DNA of 64,000 nt from Sinorhizobium shofinae. Lineage in GTDB: Bacteria; Pseudomonadota; Alphaproteobacteria; Rhizobiales; Rhizobiaceae. The stretch spans positions 31,294 through 95,293 of the forward strand of contig MBFK01000187.1 of NCBI GenBank assembly GCA_001704765.1, given 5' to 3'. The first letter of the stretch is position 1, and the number at the start of each line of letters is the position of its first letter. Made by a program: the position numbers and the translations under genes. The notes under the pieces are model-generated. The model had not been told where the DNA came from, made no database searches, and saw only the letters and a list, made by a program, of their open reading frames with translations. Below are positions 52,375-60,912 of this stretch, piece after piece.

Positions 52375-53376
52375 ATGCTGAGTGCTTCGCTGTTTCCCGT
52401 GCTCATCTTCTTTCTGGCGTCGAGCTCCGTCGGCGGCCTGATGCTCGCTGCGTTTTATCCGCGTGCCGCGAAGGCCAGCCCCTACCGGCAGAGGTTTGAG
52501 CGGGTCGCGGGCCGCACGGAGGTCAATCGGGCGGAATCGGCCGATGAGGAGCGCCGCGACCGTCGCCGCTCAGTGGAAAAGTCGCTTCGCGAGATTGAAG
52601 AGAAGCAGAAGGCGCAGGCGCGCAAGGGCGGCAAGCCTAAGCTCGCCATCCGGCTCCGCCAGGCCGGTCTTGGCTGGTCAGTCCGGACCTATTGGCTCGC
52701 CTGCGCCGGCAGCGGCCTCGCGACCTATGTTTTGATATCGTTCCTCGGTCTCGGCGCCTTTACCACACTAGGCTTTGCCATAGCGGGCGGCCTGCTCCTG
52801 CCGCACCTCCATGTGAACACGAAGCGCAACATGCGGCTCAAGCGGTTCACCGCCGAGTTTCCGAATGCGGTCGATGTGATTGTGCGAGGGCTCAAGGCGG
52901 GCCTGCCGATGCCGGATTGCCTGAGAGTGATCGCAGCCGAAGCGCAGGAGCCGGTCAAAGGCGAATTCGTCACCATCGCTCAGGACCAGACGCTGGGACT
53001 GCCGGTCGACGAGGCCGTCGAACGCATGTGCGAGCGCATACCTTTGCCCGAGGCCAAGTTCTTCGCCATCGTCATCACCATTCAAAGCCGCACCGGCGGC
53101 AGCCTCTCGGAGGCGCTCGGAAACCTTTCCAAGGTACTGCGCGAGCGGAAGAAGATGAAGGCCAAGATCAAGGCCATGAGCGCCGAGGCAAAGTCCTCCG
53201 CCGGCATCATCGGAGCCTTGCCCTTCTTCGTCGCCGGCGCCGTCTACCTGACCAGCCCCGATTACATGTCGCTGCTGTTCACGACGCTCGCCGGAAAGAT
53301 GGTGCTTGCCGGCTCGGCCCTGTGGATGGGCATCGGCACCTTCCTCATGCGCAAAATGATCAACTTCGATTTCTGA
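52375..53376 (+). CDS. tadB: Tad pilus platform protein TadB
   Basis: A 333-residue inner-membrane protein of the T2SS-F family. Two helices near residues 5-25 and 110-150 flank a charged cytoplasmic stretch (RRDRRRSVEKSLREIEEKQK). The T2SSF domain includes FPNAVDVIVRGLKAGLPM and SRTGGSLSEALGNLSKVLRE, followed by two more helices. It forms the platform with TadC and contacts CpaF. The ATG at 52375 lies 47 bases after cpaF. Confidence 0.9.
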   Translation: MLSASLFPVLIFFLASSSVGGLMLAAFYPRAAKASPYRQRFERVAGRTEVNRAESADEERRDRRRSVEKSLREIEEKQKAQARKGGKPKLAIRLRQAGLGWSVRTYWLACAGSGLATYVLISFLGLGAFTTLGFAIAGGLLLPHLHVNTKRNMRLKRFTAEFPNAVDVIVRGLKAGLPMPDCLRVIAAEAQEPVKGEFVTIAQDQTLGLPVDEAVERMCERIPLPEAKFFAIVITIQSRTGGSLSEALGNLSKVLRERKKMKAKIKAMSAEAKSSAGIIGALPFFVAGAVYLTSPDYMSLLFTTLAGKMVLAGSALWMGIGTFLMRKMINFDF

Positions 53377-53384
53377 GATATGAC

Positions 53385-54356
53385 ATGACCCTTGGCGCCC
53401 ACATCCCCGATCCGGACCAGCTTGCCGCGATGTTGGCTGGCATCGCCGCCTTTTGTGCCGTCGTGGCGGTTTCCTGGCCGTATATTTTCCGCGATACGCT
53501 CGCAGAGCGGATGCGCAAGGTGGAGAGTGAGCGCGAGCGCATCAGGCAGCGCGAACGCACTCGCCTGAATGCCGAAAAGAGCAAGGTGTCCCTGCGCGCG
53601 GAGCCCAAGCGCTTCTTCCAGGCGATCGTCGATCGTTTCAACCTTGCCAAACAGGCGGAGGATGGCGACATCCTCCGCAAGCTGAGCATGGCCGGCTACC
53701 GCGGCTACGCTCCGGTGACGACCTTTCTTGCCTTCAGACTGATAGCGCCCTTTGTGCTCTTTGCCGCTTGCCTCATCTATATGCTGCTCATCCTTCGGCC
53801 CGAGGCGCCGCTGCTTGCGGTCATTGCGTTGGCCGGGGCCATGGGCTCGCTCGGATATTTCGCTCCGGCGATATTCATCCGGAACAGGATCACCAAGCGC
53901 CAGCAGGCGATCCGCCGATCCTGGCCGGAGGCGCTGGACCTTCTATTGATCACCGTCGAGTCCGGCATGGGCATCGAAAGCGCCTTTCGGAAAGTGGGCG
54001 AGGAGATCGGTGCACAGTCGCCCGAGGTGGCCGAGGAGGTCCTTCTGACGACGGCGGAGCTTTCCTATCTGCAGGACCGGCGGCAGGCCTTCGAAAACCT
54101 GGGGCGAAGGACCGGCGTGGAGGGTGTCCGCGCCGTCGTGACCAGCCTCATCCAGGCCGAGAAATATGGAACGCCGCTTGGTCAGGCGCTGCGGGTGATG
54201 GCGCAGGAGAACCGCGATATGCGCATGAGCGAGGCGGAGAAGAAAGCGGCCGGACTTCCACCGAAGCTGACCGTGCCGATGATCGTTTTCTTTCTGCCGA
54301 TTCTCTTCGCGGTGATCATCACCCCAGCGGCCATTCAGATTTCCGGGATTCAATAG
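53385..54356 (+). CDS. tadC: Tad pilus platform protein TadC
   Basis: A 323-residue T2SS-F family membrane protein. A first helix near residue 20 is followed by a charged segment (ERMRKVESERERIRQRERTR), two helices at ~120-165, and the domain with SWPEALDLLLITVESGMGIE and LIQAEKYGTPLGQALRVMAQ, ending in a helix. It is the partner of TadB, which it follows by eight bases. It is the last gene of the Tad cluster; a very strong stem-loop (54371-54404) follows. Confidence 0.9.
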   Translation: MTLGAHIPDPDQLAAMLAGIAAFCAVVAVSWPYIFRDTLAERMRKVESERERIRQRERTRLNAEKSKVSLRAEPKRFFQAIVDRFNLAKQAEDGDILRKLSMAGYRGYAPVTTFLAFRLIAPFVLFAACLIYMLLILRPEAPLLAVIALAGAMGSLGYFAPAIFIRNRITKRQQAIRRSWPEALDLLLITVESGMGIESAFRKVGEEIGAQSPEVAEEVLLTTAELSYLQDRRQAFENLGRRTGVEGVRAVVTSLIQAEKYGTPLGQALRVMAQENRDMRMSEAEKKAAGLPPKLTVPMIVFFLPILFAVIITPAAIQISGIQ

Positions 54357-54370
54357 GCGGGGCAGGGTGG

Positions 54371-54404
54371 TTGCGGCGCCGCGCTATGACGCGCGGCGCC
54401 GCAA
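54371..54404. terminator. Bidirectional stem-loop between tadC and cheB
   Basis: TTGCGGCGCCGCGC (54371-54384) and GCGCGGCGCCGCAA (54391-54404) form a perfect 14-base stem with loop TATGAC. It sits between convergent genes. The run-out is not T-rich, but the stem is the strongest in the window. Confidence 0.6.
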
Positions 54405-54421
54405 AGTGAAGCGCAGCTCCG

Positions 54422-55474
54422 CTACGGGCCGTTCTCACCGCCTTCGGCGAGGGCGACGATTTTGCCGCCGATGCTTTCCAGCGGCAGCACGAAATCGACA
54501 AGACCCGCACCGATTGCCGATTTCGGCATCCCGAAAACCACTGAACTCTCCTCGTCCTGGGCGATCGCCTTGCCGCCCGCTTCGCGGAGTGAGCGAAGCC
54601 CCTCGGTCCCGTCATTGCCCATGCCGGTCAAGATGACGGCGAGCGCCTCGCCCTTGAAGGCGCGGGCGATCGAGCCGAAAAGATAGGAGCCCGAGGGCTT
54701 GAAGCCCTCGACGGGAGCATCGTTTACGACGCGGATTCGTGATCGGCCTGAGACGCCAAGCTGAAGGCCGTCCGGAGCAAGGTAAACGGTCCCGGCCCTC
54801 AAGCGCTCGCCATCTGTCGCGACCTTGACTTTCAGCGGCACGCTCGCATCGAGGGAAGCGGCGACGCCGTCGATGAAGCCGCTCGACATATGCTGTACGA
54901 TCAGGATCGGGGCGGGAAATTTGCTCGACACATTCATCAATATCGATCGGATTGCGGCGGGGCCGCCCGTGGAGGCCGCAATGCCGACAATGCCGATCGG
55001 CGCATGGGCCGCGGCTGCAGGGCCCTGATCGTTCCGGCGGTCGTCTGACGTCTTCTTGCGCCATTGCCTGACCACCTTCACATGGGCCATGGCCTTGATC
55101 GTCGACAGGAATTTCTCCGTCGCGGCTTTCTCGAGGCGGCCATCGACCGGCGGCGGCGCCGGAATGACCGCAAGAGCACCGGCTTCGAGGGCTCGAGCCG
55201 CGGCGGCTCCGAGCTCCTCGTCATTTTCACGCGACACCATGACAATCGGCGCCGGCGCTGAAATCATGATTTCCCTGACCGCTTCGGCGCTGTCGTGATC
55301 ACCAAGCCGCAGCTCCATCGTCACGATATCGGGCGACAGTTGCCGCGCCATCGCGACCGCCTCGCCAGTGCTTCTTGCCACGCCCAAGAGTTCCGCCGCC
55401 GAATCGCGGCGAACCGCCTTCTCGACGAGTTCCTGAAGATCGAGCCTGGAGGCGGCCAGGAGAATGCGAACCAT
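54422..55474 (-). CDS. cheB: CheB-type methylesterase with degenerate receiver
   Basis: A 350-residue protein. The C-terminal methylesterase is intact: IAASTGGP with S168, ILIVQHMSSGF with H195 and GMGNDGTEGL with the Asp. The N-terminal receiver is altered: the acidic pair is replaced (ILLAASRLD), the phospho-acceptor site has Glu (VTMELRLGD, E54), and the conserved Lys is missing (VIPAPPP). A glutamate there may mimic phosphorylation. It removes methyl groups from the receptor encoded upstream. The ATG at 55474 has GAGGTAGGG just before it and follows cheA by two bases. Confidence 0.87.
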   Translation of the reverse strand: MVRILLAASRLDLQELVEKAVRRDSAAELLGVARSTGEAVAMARQLSPDIVTMELRLGDHDSAEAVREIMISAPAPIVMVSRENDEELGAAAARALEAGALAVIPAPPPVDGRLEKAATEKFLSTIKAMAHVKVVRQWRKKTSDDRRNDQGPAAAAHAPIGIVGIAASTGGPAAIRSILMNVSSKFPAPILIVQHMSSGFIDGVAASLDASVPLKVKVATDGERLRAGTVYLAPDGLQLGVSGRSRIRVVNDAPVEGFKPSGSYLFGSIARAFKGEALAVILTGMGNDGTEGLRSLREAGGKAIAQDEESSVVFGMPKSAIGAGLVDFVLPLESIGGKIVALAEGGENGP

Positions 55475-55476
55475 CC

Positions 55477-57615
55477 CTACCTCAGACGACCGACCTGGCT
55501 CACCGTTTCGAGAAACTGATGTGCATCGAACTGGTTCTTGGTGACGTAAGCATTGGCTCCTGCTTCCAGGCCGCGAAGCTTGTCCTCCGCCGCGTCCCGT
55601 CCGGTGACGAGGATGATGGGCAGGCCAGCCAGCCGGTCGCAACGCCTGATCGCCTGTGTCAATTCGAACCCGTCCATTGCGGGCATATCGACATCGGCCA
55701 CAACGATATCGACCTCGTGATGGCGTAGGTGCTGCAATGCCTCTTGACCGTCGGACGCCATGGCAACGCCATAGCCCGCCGCTTCGAGGATGAGCCTGAC
55801 CAGCGTACGAATATACTTCGAGTCGTCGACGACGAGAACCTTGCGGCGCTTCGACTTTCCAAACTGACCGGCATCAGGGAAGGGTGCCGTATATGTCGCC
55901 GGCGCTACTGTAGTCAGAAGGGACGCATTGAGAAGCAACGCGATGCGACCGTCTTGCAGCACCATTCCGCCGCAATAGCGTCGGATTTTCGCCAGACGGG
56001 GCCCGAGCGAACGTGCAAGCAGTTCCCGTTCTCCGGCGACCTCATCCACAAGAACGGCAGCTTGCCTGCCTCCGGTTCCTACAATTACCGCGGGGCGGGC
56101 GTCCTGGGATACGCGCTCGCCAGCCGGTCGCAACCCCAGCCAGTAGGCAAGATCGACCAGGGGAAACGTGCCGGCCTCGGTCGTCACGACCGGCCTTTCC
56201 TGTTCGAGGCCGATGTCCTCGGCGGCGACCCTTATGACGCGCTCGACGGAAGAGGTGTCGATCGTGAGCACATGCCCGCCAACATGGATCTCCAAGGCGC
56301 GCACCGTGGCGAGCGTGAGCGGCAAGGTCAGGGTGAAAGCAGCCCCGCCTCCCGGAACTTGCGCGACATTCGACGTACCGCGCATGTCCTCGACCGCCCT
56401 TCTGACGATATCAAGCCCGATTCCGCGACCGGATAGCCTGTTGACCGAGGCCGACGTGGAAATGCCAGGCTCGAAAACGCGCTGTAGAAGCTCTCCCTCG
56501 TCTTGCGATGCAATCGAACCCGTCTGGCCCACGAGCTTGCGCAGCGATTCCGTGTCCAGGCCGCGGCCATCATCCTGCACCACCACTTGCACCCGATCGC
56601 CCGAGACGGAAGCGGAGACGACAATCCGCCCCTTTTCAAGCTTGCCCGCCAATCGCCGTTCCTCGGGCGACTGGATGCCGTGCGCGACGGCATTGCGAAC
56701 GAGGTGGCGAAGCGAATCCTGCAGTCCGGCGAGAATTGAGCGATCGATCTCGATTTCACCGCCCCTAATTTCCAGCGTCGCTGATTTTCCCGAGTGCGCC
56801 GCCATGTCCCTGACGATGCGCTCCAGCCCCTTGCAGGCTGCGGCGAAGGGCTGTGTGCGCACGCGGCGCACCTCGTGGTCAAGCGCGGAGACGGCGCTAT
56901 GCATCAGTCGTCCATCGTTGCGGAGCGAGGCAGCAAGCTCGCGCAGCCCGCTTTCGATGCCAGCGGCCTCGGTCTCGGAATAGGAGCCCAACGTCCGCAA
57001 CCTCCTTGCCTGCTCTCTGATGTGCGAGGCCTGTTCGGCATGCCGTCGCACGACCGCATTGAAAGCGAGCAATTCGCCGCTCCTGTGGAGAAGAGCGTCG
57101 AGCCGATCGGCCGACACACGCATCGAACCGTCCAGATCGGTCGAACGAACCGGGACCTGATGCTCGGAGGGCGGTGGTGGTCCCGGTGGAACGCTGCCGT
57201 GATCCACGCCTGGAACGACCGCAGCCTTCAATTCGAGAACGACGCTCTCGGCCTTGGCTGCCGAGAGCATCTCGCCGCCTGCCAGCAGCCGGCCCGCCTC
57301 CGTAATCGCATCCGCCGCGCGAAGAAGCACGTCGAGCTTCGTACGACCGAGCGCCAATCGTTCCTTCGAGGCGTGCGTGAGCACTTCCTCCATCCAGTGG
57401 CAAATGCTTTCGATGCCGCGCACCTGAACGAGACCGGCGGCACCTTTGAGACTATGTGCCATCCTGAGAAGCTGATCCTGCAGACGACGTTTCTCTTCGG
57501 CGTCGTCGGCCTCCTCGATTCCGATCAGCATGCGCTCAATGTCAAAGGCGCGTTCCTGCACCTCTTGCGTGAAGATTTCTAGGAGCTGGCGGTCAAGTTC
57601 TTCAGTTTTCATCAT
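55477..57615 (-). CDS. cheA: Hybrid CheA kinase with C-terminal receiver
   Basis: A 712-residue chemosensory kinase. An Hpt domain holds RMAHSLKGAAG (H54). The dimer region is followed by the ATPase: LVRNAVAHGIQSP (N-box), VQDDGRGLD and GRGIGLDIVRRAVEDM (G boxes). Then comes a CheW-like domain (LEIHVGGHVLTIDTSSVER) and a full receiver with VLVVDDSKYIR, VADVDMPAMDG and YVTKNQ. The usual P2 domain for CheY/CheB binding is short or absent. The architecture matches WspE/FrzE, which do not control flagella. It is coupled to the mcp and cheB genes by overlaps of a few bases. Confidence 0.92.
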   Translation of the reverse strand: MMKTEELDRQLLEIFTQEVQERAFDIERMLIGIEEADDAEEKRRLQDQLLRMAHSLKGAAGLVQVRGIESICHWMEEVLTHASKERLALGRTKLDVLLRAADAITEAGRLLAGGEMLSAAKAESVVLELKAAVVPGVDHGSVPPGPPPPSEHQVPVRSTDLDGSMRVSADRLDALLHRSGELLAFNAVVRRHAEQASHIREQARRLRTLGSYSETEAAGIESGLRELAASLRNDGRLMHSAVSALDHEVRRVRTQPFAAACKGLERIVRDMAAHSGKSATLEIRGGEIEIDRSILAGLQDSLRHLVRNAVAHGIQSPEERRLAGKLEKGRIVVSASVSGDRVQVVVQDDGRGLDTESLRKLVGQTGSIASQDEGELLQRVFEPGISTSASVNRLSGRGIGLDIVRRAVEDMRGTSNVAQVPGGGAAFTLTLPLTLATVRALEIHVGGHVLTIDTSSVERVIRVAAEDIGLEQERPVVTTEAGTFPLVDLAYWLGLRPAGERVSQDARPAVIVGTGGRQAAVLVDEVAGERELLARSLGPRLAKIRRYCGGMVLQDGRIALLLNASLLTTVAPATYTAPFPDAGQFGKSKRRKVLVVDDSKYIRTLVRLILEAAGYGVAMASDGQEALQHLRHHEVDIVVADVDMPAMDGFELTQAIRRCDRLAGLPIILVTGRDAAEDKLRGLEAGANAYVTKNQFDAHQFLETVSQVGRLR

Positions 57616-59243
57616 CTTCCGTTGCCATGATCAGCGAGCATGTCCCTCAGCCTGGATCCGAGCTCGTTCAAGTCCTTTGCGGCTTCTTCCGCCTGGCGAA
57701 TGGCCGACAGGTTCTGGCTGCTCGCCTGCTGGATATAGTGCATTGCATCGTGTATCTGCTTCATGCCGGCTTTCTGCTGGCCGGCGGATGCGGCGATCTG
57801 TGCGACGGATCTGGCGGAATCCCCGATGATGGCCTCGAGCTGCCGGATCGTTTCGCCTGCTTCCTTTACCGTTTCGAGAGCTCGACCGACGCTCTTCGTT
57901 CCCTCTTCGGCACCAACCACTGCGGCATTCGTCGACTTCTGGATTTCCATAAGGATTCGACGAACTCTGGTGGTGGCGGTTTTCGACTGGTCTGCAAGGG
58001 TCCTGATCTCGCTGGCGACCACATTGAAGCCCCGACCGTGTTCGCCCGCGCGCGATGCTTCGATCGCCGCGTTGAGTGCCAGCAGATTGGTCTGGTCGGC
58101 GATCTCCGCGACGACCGAGACGATCTCTCCGATTTCAAGACTGTTTTCCGCGAGCGAGAGAATATCCCCGGCAATCGTCTCCGTCCGCGCGTTGACGGCG
58201 TTCATCGTCGTGACAGTGTCGTCGAGTGCCTTGCGCCCCTCGCCGCTGACCTTCACGGCGGTTTCATAAGAAGCGGCGACCTGCTGGGCGCGCTGCGCCG
58301 CCTGTTCCGACGTCTGCAGCACGTCATCGACGCTCGTTACCGTTTCCTCGACGGCGGAGGACTGGTCGCGCATGCCTTCGACCTGTTGCGTGGTTCCGGC
58401 CAAGATCTCCGCTGCGGATGACGAAAGATGCTGCGCCGTCTCCGAGATCGCGGCTAGCAGTTCCTCCAGCCGCTCGCGGTCGGCACGCTCGTTTTCGATC
58501 ATGCCTGCGAGTTTCGCGGTCATGCCGTTGATGGACGCGCCGAGAACCGCCAGTTCGTCATTACCCGTGACAATGGCCCTCTGGTCCAGATTTCCGGCAC
58601 TCACCCCCTTCGCAACGTCCACGAGGATACGCGCCCGGCGGGCGTAGTGGCGGACGACCCTCAGCACGAGGAACAGCAAGACGATGGCCAGCGCGGATAA
58701 GCCCAGCTGCAGCATCTGCGACCGGTAGAGCCTTGTCGCGGCCGTGTCCTCGATTCTGTCGATCTTTTCGTTGATGCGGGCTGCGTAGGTACGGATGTTC
58801 CGGTCGAGTTCCTCAAGTACAGCTTGGCTGGGCGGAGTCTGGCTTATCGTCCGTTCAAGAGCCGGTTTCACCTGTTGCTGCCAGAGTTGGCGCAGCTGCT
58901 CCAGCTGGGCAAGGGCTTCGGGGTCGGTCTCGGCCGCAAGCCCCAGGGTCTCGTCCCCGCCGGCCAGCCGGGCGAGCATCCGCTCGTTGCGCTGCATCAG
59001 GTCGCGGAGCTCAGATATGGCTGCAGGCCAATTCGGGTCGTTCGGCCCCGGCAGGCGTCCGGCCCTGTAGAGCATCTGGTAGAAGATGCGTTCCTTGCTG
59101 AGCGACGAAGCTGCCGCAAGGTCGGCACGGACTCGCTCCAAAGCGAAAAAGCTTGATCCGACGAGCAAGGCCGATGCCGCAACGAAAAGCAGCATTGCAA
59201 AACCCAGCATGCCGTGGAGGCTCCTCGTGCGCCGGAAGTTCAT
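57612..59243 (-). CDS. mcp: Methyl-accepting chemotaxis protein
   Basis: A 543-residue receptor. Helices at ~14-34 and ~180-198 bracket a periplasmic four-helix-bundle-like domain of about 145 residues. A HAMP domain (ARRARILVDVAKGVSAGNLD) and the signalling coiled coil follow, with the tip IADQTNLLALNAAIEASRAG and HGRGFNVVASEIRTLADQS. QAEEA-like Gln/Glu pairs near the ends are candidate methylation sites for CheR and CheB. No C-terminal NWETF pentapeptide is present. The ligand is unknown. The start overlaps the cheW gene. Confidence 0.92.
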   Translation of the reverse strand: MNFRRTRSLHGMLGFAMLLFVAASALLVGSSFFALERVRADLAAASSLSKERIFYQMLYRAGRLPGPNDPNWPAAISELRDLMQRNERMLARLAGGDETLGLAAETDPEALAQLEQLRQLWQQQVKPALERTISQTPPSQAVLEELDRNIRTYAARINEKIDRIEDTAATRLYRSQMLQLGLSALAIVLLFLVLRVVRHYARRARILVDVAKGVSAGNLDQRAIVTGNDELAVLGASINGMTAKLAGMIENERADRERLEELLAAISETAQHLSSSAAEILAGTTQQVEGMRDQSSAVEETVTSVDDVLQTSEQAAQRAQQVAASYETAVKVSGEGRKALDDTVTTMNAVNARTETIAGDILSLAENSLEIGEIVSVVAEIADQTNLLALNAAIEASRAGEHGRGFNVVASEIRTLADQSKTATTRVRRILMEIQKSTNAAVVGAEEGTKSVGRALETVKEAGETIRQLEAIIGDSARSVAQIAASAGQQKAGMKQIHDAMHYIQQASSQNLSAIRQAEEAAKDLNELGSRLRDMLADHGNGR

Positions 59244-59881
59244 GATTGCTCATCCCCTGCGATCTCGTCGGCAAGCTGCTCACTCTCCAGGAAAAACCGG
59301 CGATCGCTAAGGAGAAGAGCGCCTTCCAGGATAACGGTCCCGTCACTCATGGGAATGCAAGCCCAATCGGGATCTTTCTCACTCCCAGTCGAGGGACTTT
59401 CCGGGGCGGAGAGCTTGCTGATTTCCGGTATTTCGTCCGTCACGACCAGGAATTCCGCCTGCGTCTCTCCACAGACGATTGCCCAATCGCCATCCGGCGA
59501 GGCAACGCCGGGAAGGTGAAGCAGGCTTCGCAGATCAAATACGGGAAGCAATTGACCGCGCAGGTCACAAATGCCGCGCACATAGGTCGGCATGCCCGGA
59601 AGCGGAGTGACGCGCGCCATCGAGACGATCTCGCAAACGTAAAGGACGTCGAGTGCAAAGCGGCGGCCCGAGAGTGCGAAGGATACAAAACGTGCCGAGC
59701 CTTCGTGATCCTCTCCGGTCTCCAGATCCGAACGGATCAACGAGAAGCGCTGCCCTTCGGATTCATCGCGCCGCGCGCCTGAATCGAGAAGCGCTTCCGT
59801 CTGTTCGATGGCCACGGCGATCCTTCGTTTCACGTCGGCCCAGTCGATGGTTCGACGGATCGTTCGGTTAACAGCGGTCAT
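59240..59881 (-). CDS. cheW: CheW-type coupling protein with extended N-terminus
   Basis: A 213-residue protein. Residues ~60-205 form a CheW domain: FVSFALSGRRFALDVLYVCE, LPGMPTYVRGICDLRGQLLP and VFDLRSLLHLPG. An extra ~60 N-terminal residues include RRTIDWADVKRRIAVAIEQT, predicted helical. It links the receptor to CheA. It overlaps mcp by four bases and cheR by fourteen, so the operon is compact. Only one CheW is encoded; Wsp systems have two. Confidence 0.87.
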   Translation of the reverse strand: MTAVNRTIRRTIDWADVKRRIAVAIEQTEALLDSGARRDESEGQRFSLIRSDLETGEDHEGSARFVSFALSGRRFALDVLYVCEIVSMARVTPLPGMPTYVRGICDLRGQLLPVFDLRSLLHLPGVASPDGDWAIVCGETQAEFLVVTDEIPEISKLSAPESPSTGSEKDPDWACIPMSDGTVILEGALLLSDRRFFLESEQLADEIAGDEQS

Positions 59882-60806
59882 CGGCAGGACCTTCCTGGGA
59901 GGATATGGGTCGTCGATAAACGACGCCCGCGGATGTGATCGACGTTTCGAAGGGCGCGTGCTTCCAGAGAGGTGGATCGGTTGGAGCGGTCATCAGCCAG
60001 CCATCCTCGACGAGGCACGCAAATAGCTGCCGGGCGATCCGGCGGACGGCGGCAGCATCGAGATAGACGAGGACGTTGCGGCACAGGATCAGGTCGAAAT
60101 CAGCAAGACCACTTTGGGGCGCAGGAAGGGCGTCGGCTCCAAGGGCGACTTTTGTCAACCTGACCCGCCGCGCCAGATCAGGCCTCAGCCGATACCGACT
60201 CCCGCTTTGGAGGAAGTAGCGATGCCTCCAGCATTCGTTGGTGTTCCTCAGAGACCATTCGCCGTATTCGGCCGACGCGGCATCGATGAGCGCCTTGCGC
60301 GATATGTCGGACGCAGCGATTTCAACGATATTCGATAGACCCTCCTCTTCGCAGAGTATTGCGAGCGAATAGGGCTCTTCGCCGCTCGCGCAGCCAAGGC
60401 TCCAGATCCGGATGGGCGAGCCCATCGGCCGACTTCGGCGTAACTCTGGAAGAATTGTGTCCCTGACCAGGTCGAACTGGGCCGGACCGCGGAAAAAATG
60501 GGTCTCACCGACGGTCACCTCATCGATGAGTTCCTCTTTGAGATCTTCGTCCGCATCGATTAGATCGAGAAGAGAGCTGACATGGTTCAGGCCTCGGCTG
60601 GCCATGAGGCGACGGATCGCCGAAACGGCAGCCTGTTTGCGCGACGCTGCAACGCTCATCCCGATCTTGTCGGCGATTCTTGCGACGAGAGAGCCGGCCT
60701 CCGAGAGGACAGCGCCGGAGATATTTTCGACGCCCTCGTCCCGCCCGGACCGGTTTGCCGTGAGCGCGACTCTTGAAGACCTGACTTTCGCTGGGGCGCG
60801 GCGCAT
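59868..60806 (-). CDS. cheR: CheR-type chemoreceptor methyltransferase
   Basis: A 312-residue protein. An N-terminal helical domain (about residues 45-100, VSAIRRLMASRGLNHVSSLL) is followed by the SAM-binding fold: IRIWSLGCASGEEPYSLA, AASDISRKALIDAA and FDLILCRNVLVYLD. It methylates glutamates of the receptor encoded downstream. No TPR extension is present. The first ~25 residues are basic and low-complexity, so the true start may be later. It is the first gene of the che operon; the bipartite motif (60865-60904) lies 59-98 bases upstream. Confidence 0.9.
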   Translation of the reverse strand: MRRAPAKVRSSRVALTANRSGRDEGVENISGAVLSEAGSLVARIADKIGMSVAASRKQAAVSAIRRLMASRGLNHVSSLLDLIDADEDLKEELIDEVTVGETHFFRGPAQFDLVRDTILPELRRSRPMGSPIRIWSLGCASGEEPYSLAILCEEEGLSNIVEIAASDISRKALIDAASAEYGEWSLRNTNECWRHRYFLQSGSRYRLRPDLARRVRLTKVALGADALPAPQSGLADFDLILCRNVLVYLDAAAVRRIARQLFACLVEDGWLMTAPTDPPLWKHAPFETSITSAGVVYRRPISSQEGPADDRC

Positions 60807-60864
60807 TGTCGTTCCACATCATTTTCGTTGATATCGTAACTACGTCCTCGCAGGCATTCGGGCT

Positions 60865-60904
60865 ATTCGTCCGGATGGCTAGAAAGCGGCCTAGCCGACC
60901 GGCC
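60865..60904 (-). promoter_or_regulatory. Bipartite motif, copy C (cheR promoter)
   Basis: On the minus strand, GGCCGGTCGGCTAGGCCGC (60904-60886) resembles box 1 with one base missing and two or three changes, and GCCATCCGGACGAAT (60879-60865) differs by one base from the box 2 variant at 50390. The order, box 1 then box 2 then gene, is that of the cpaA and flp regions. Confidence 0.5.
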
Positions 60905-60912
60905 TATCGGGT

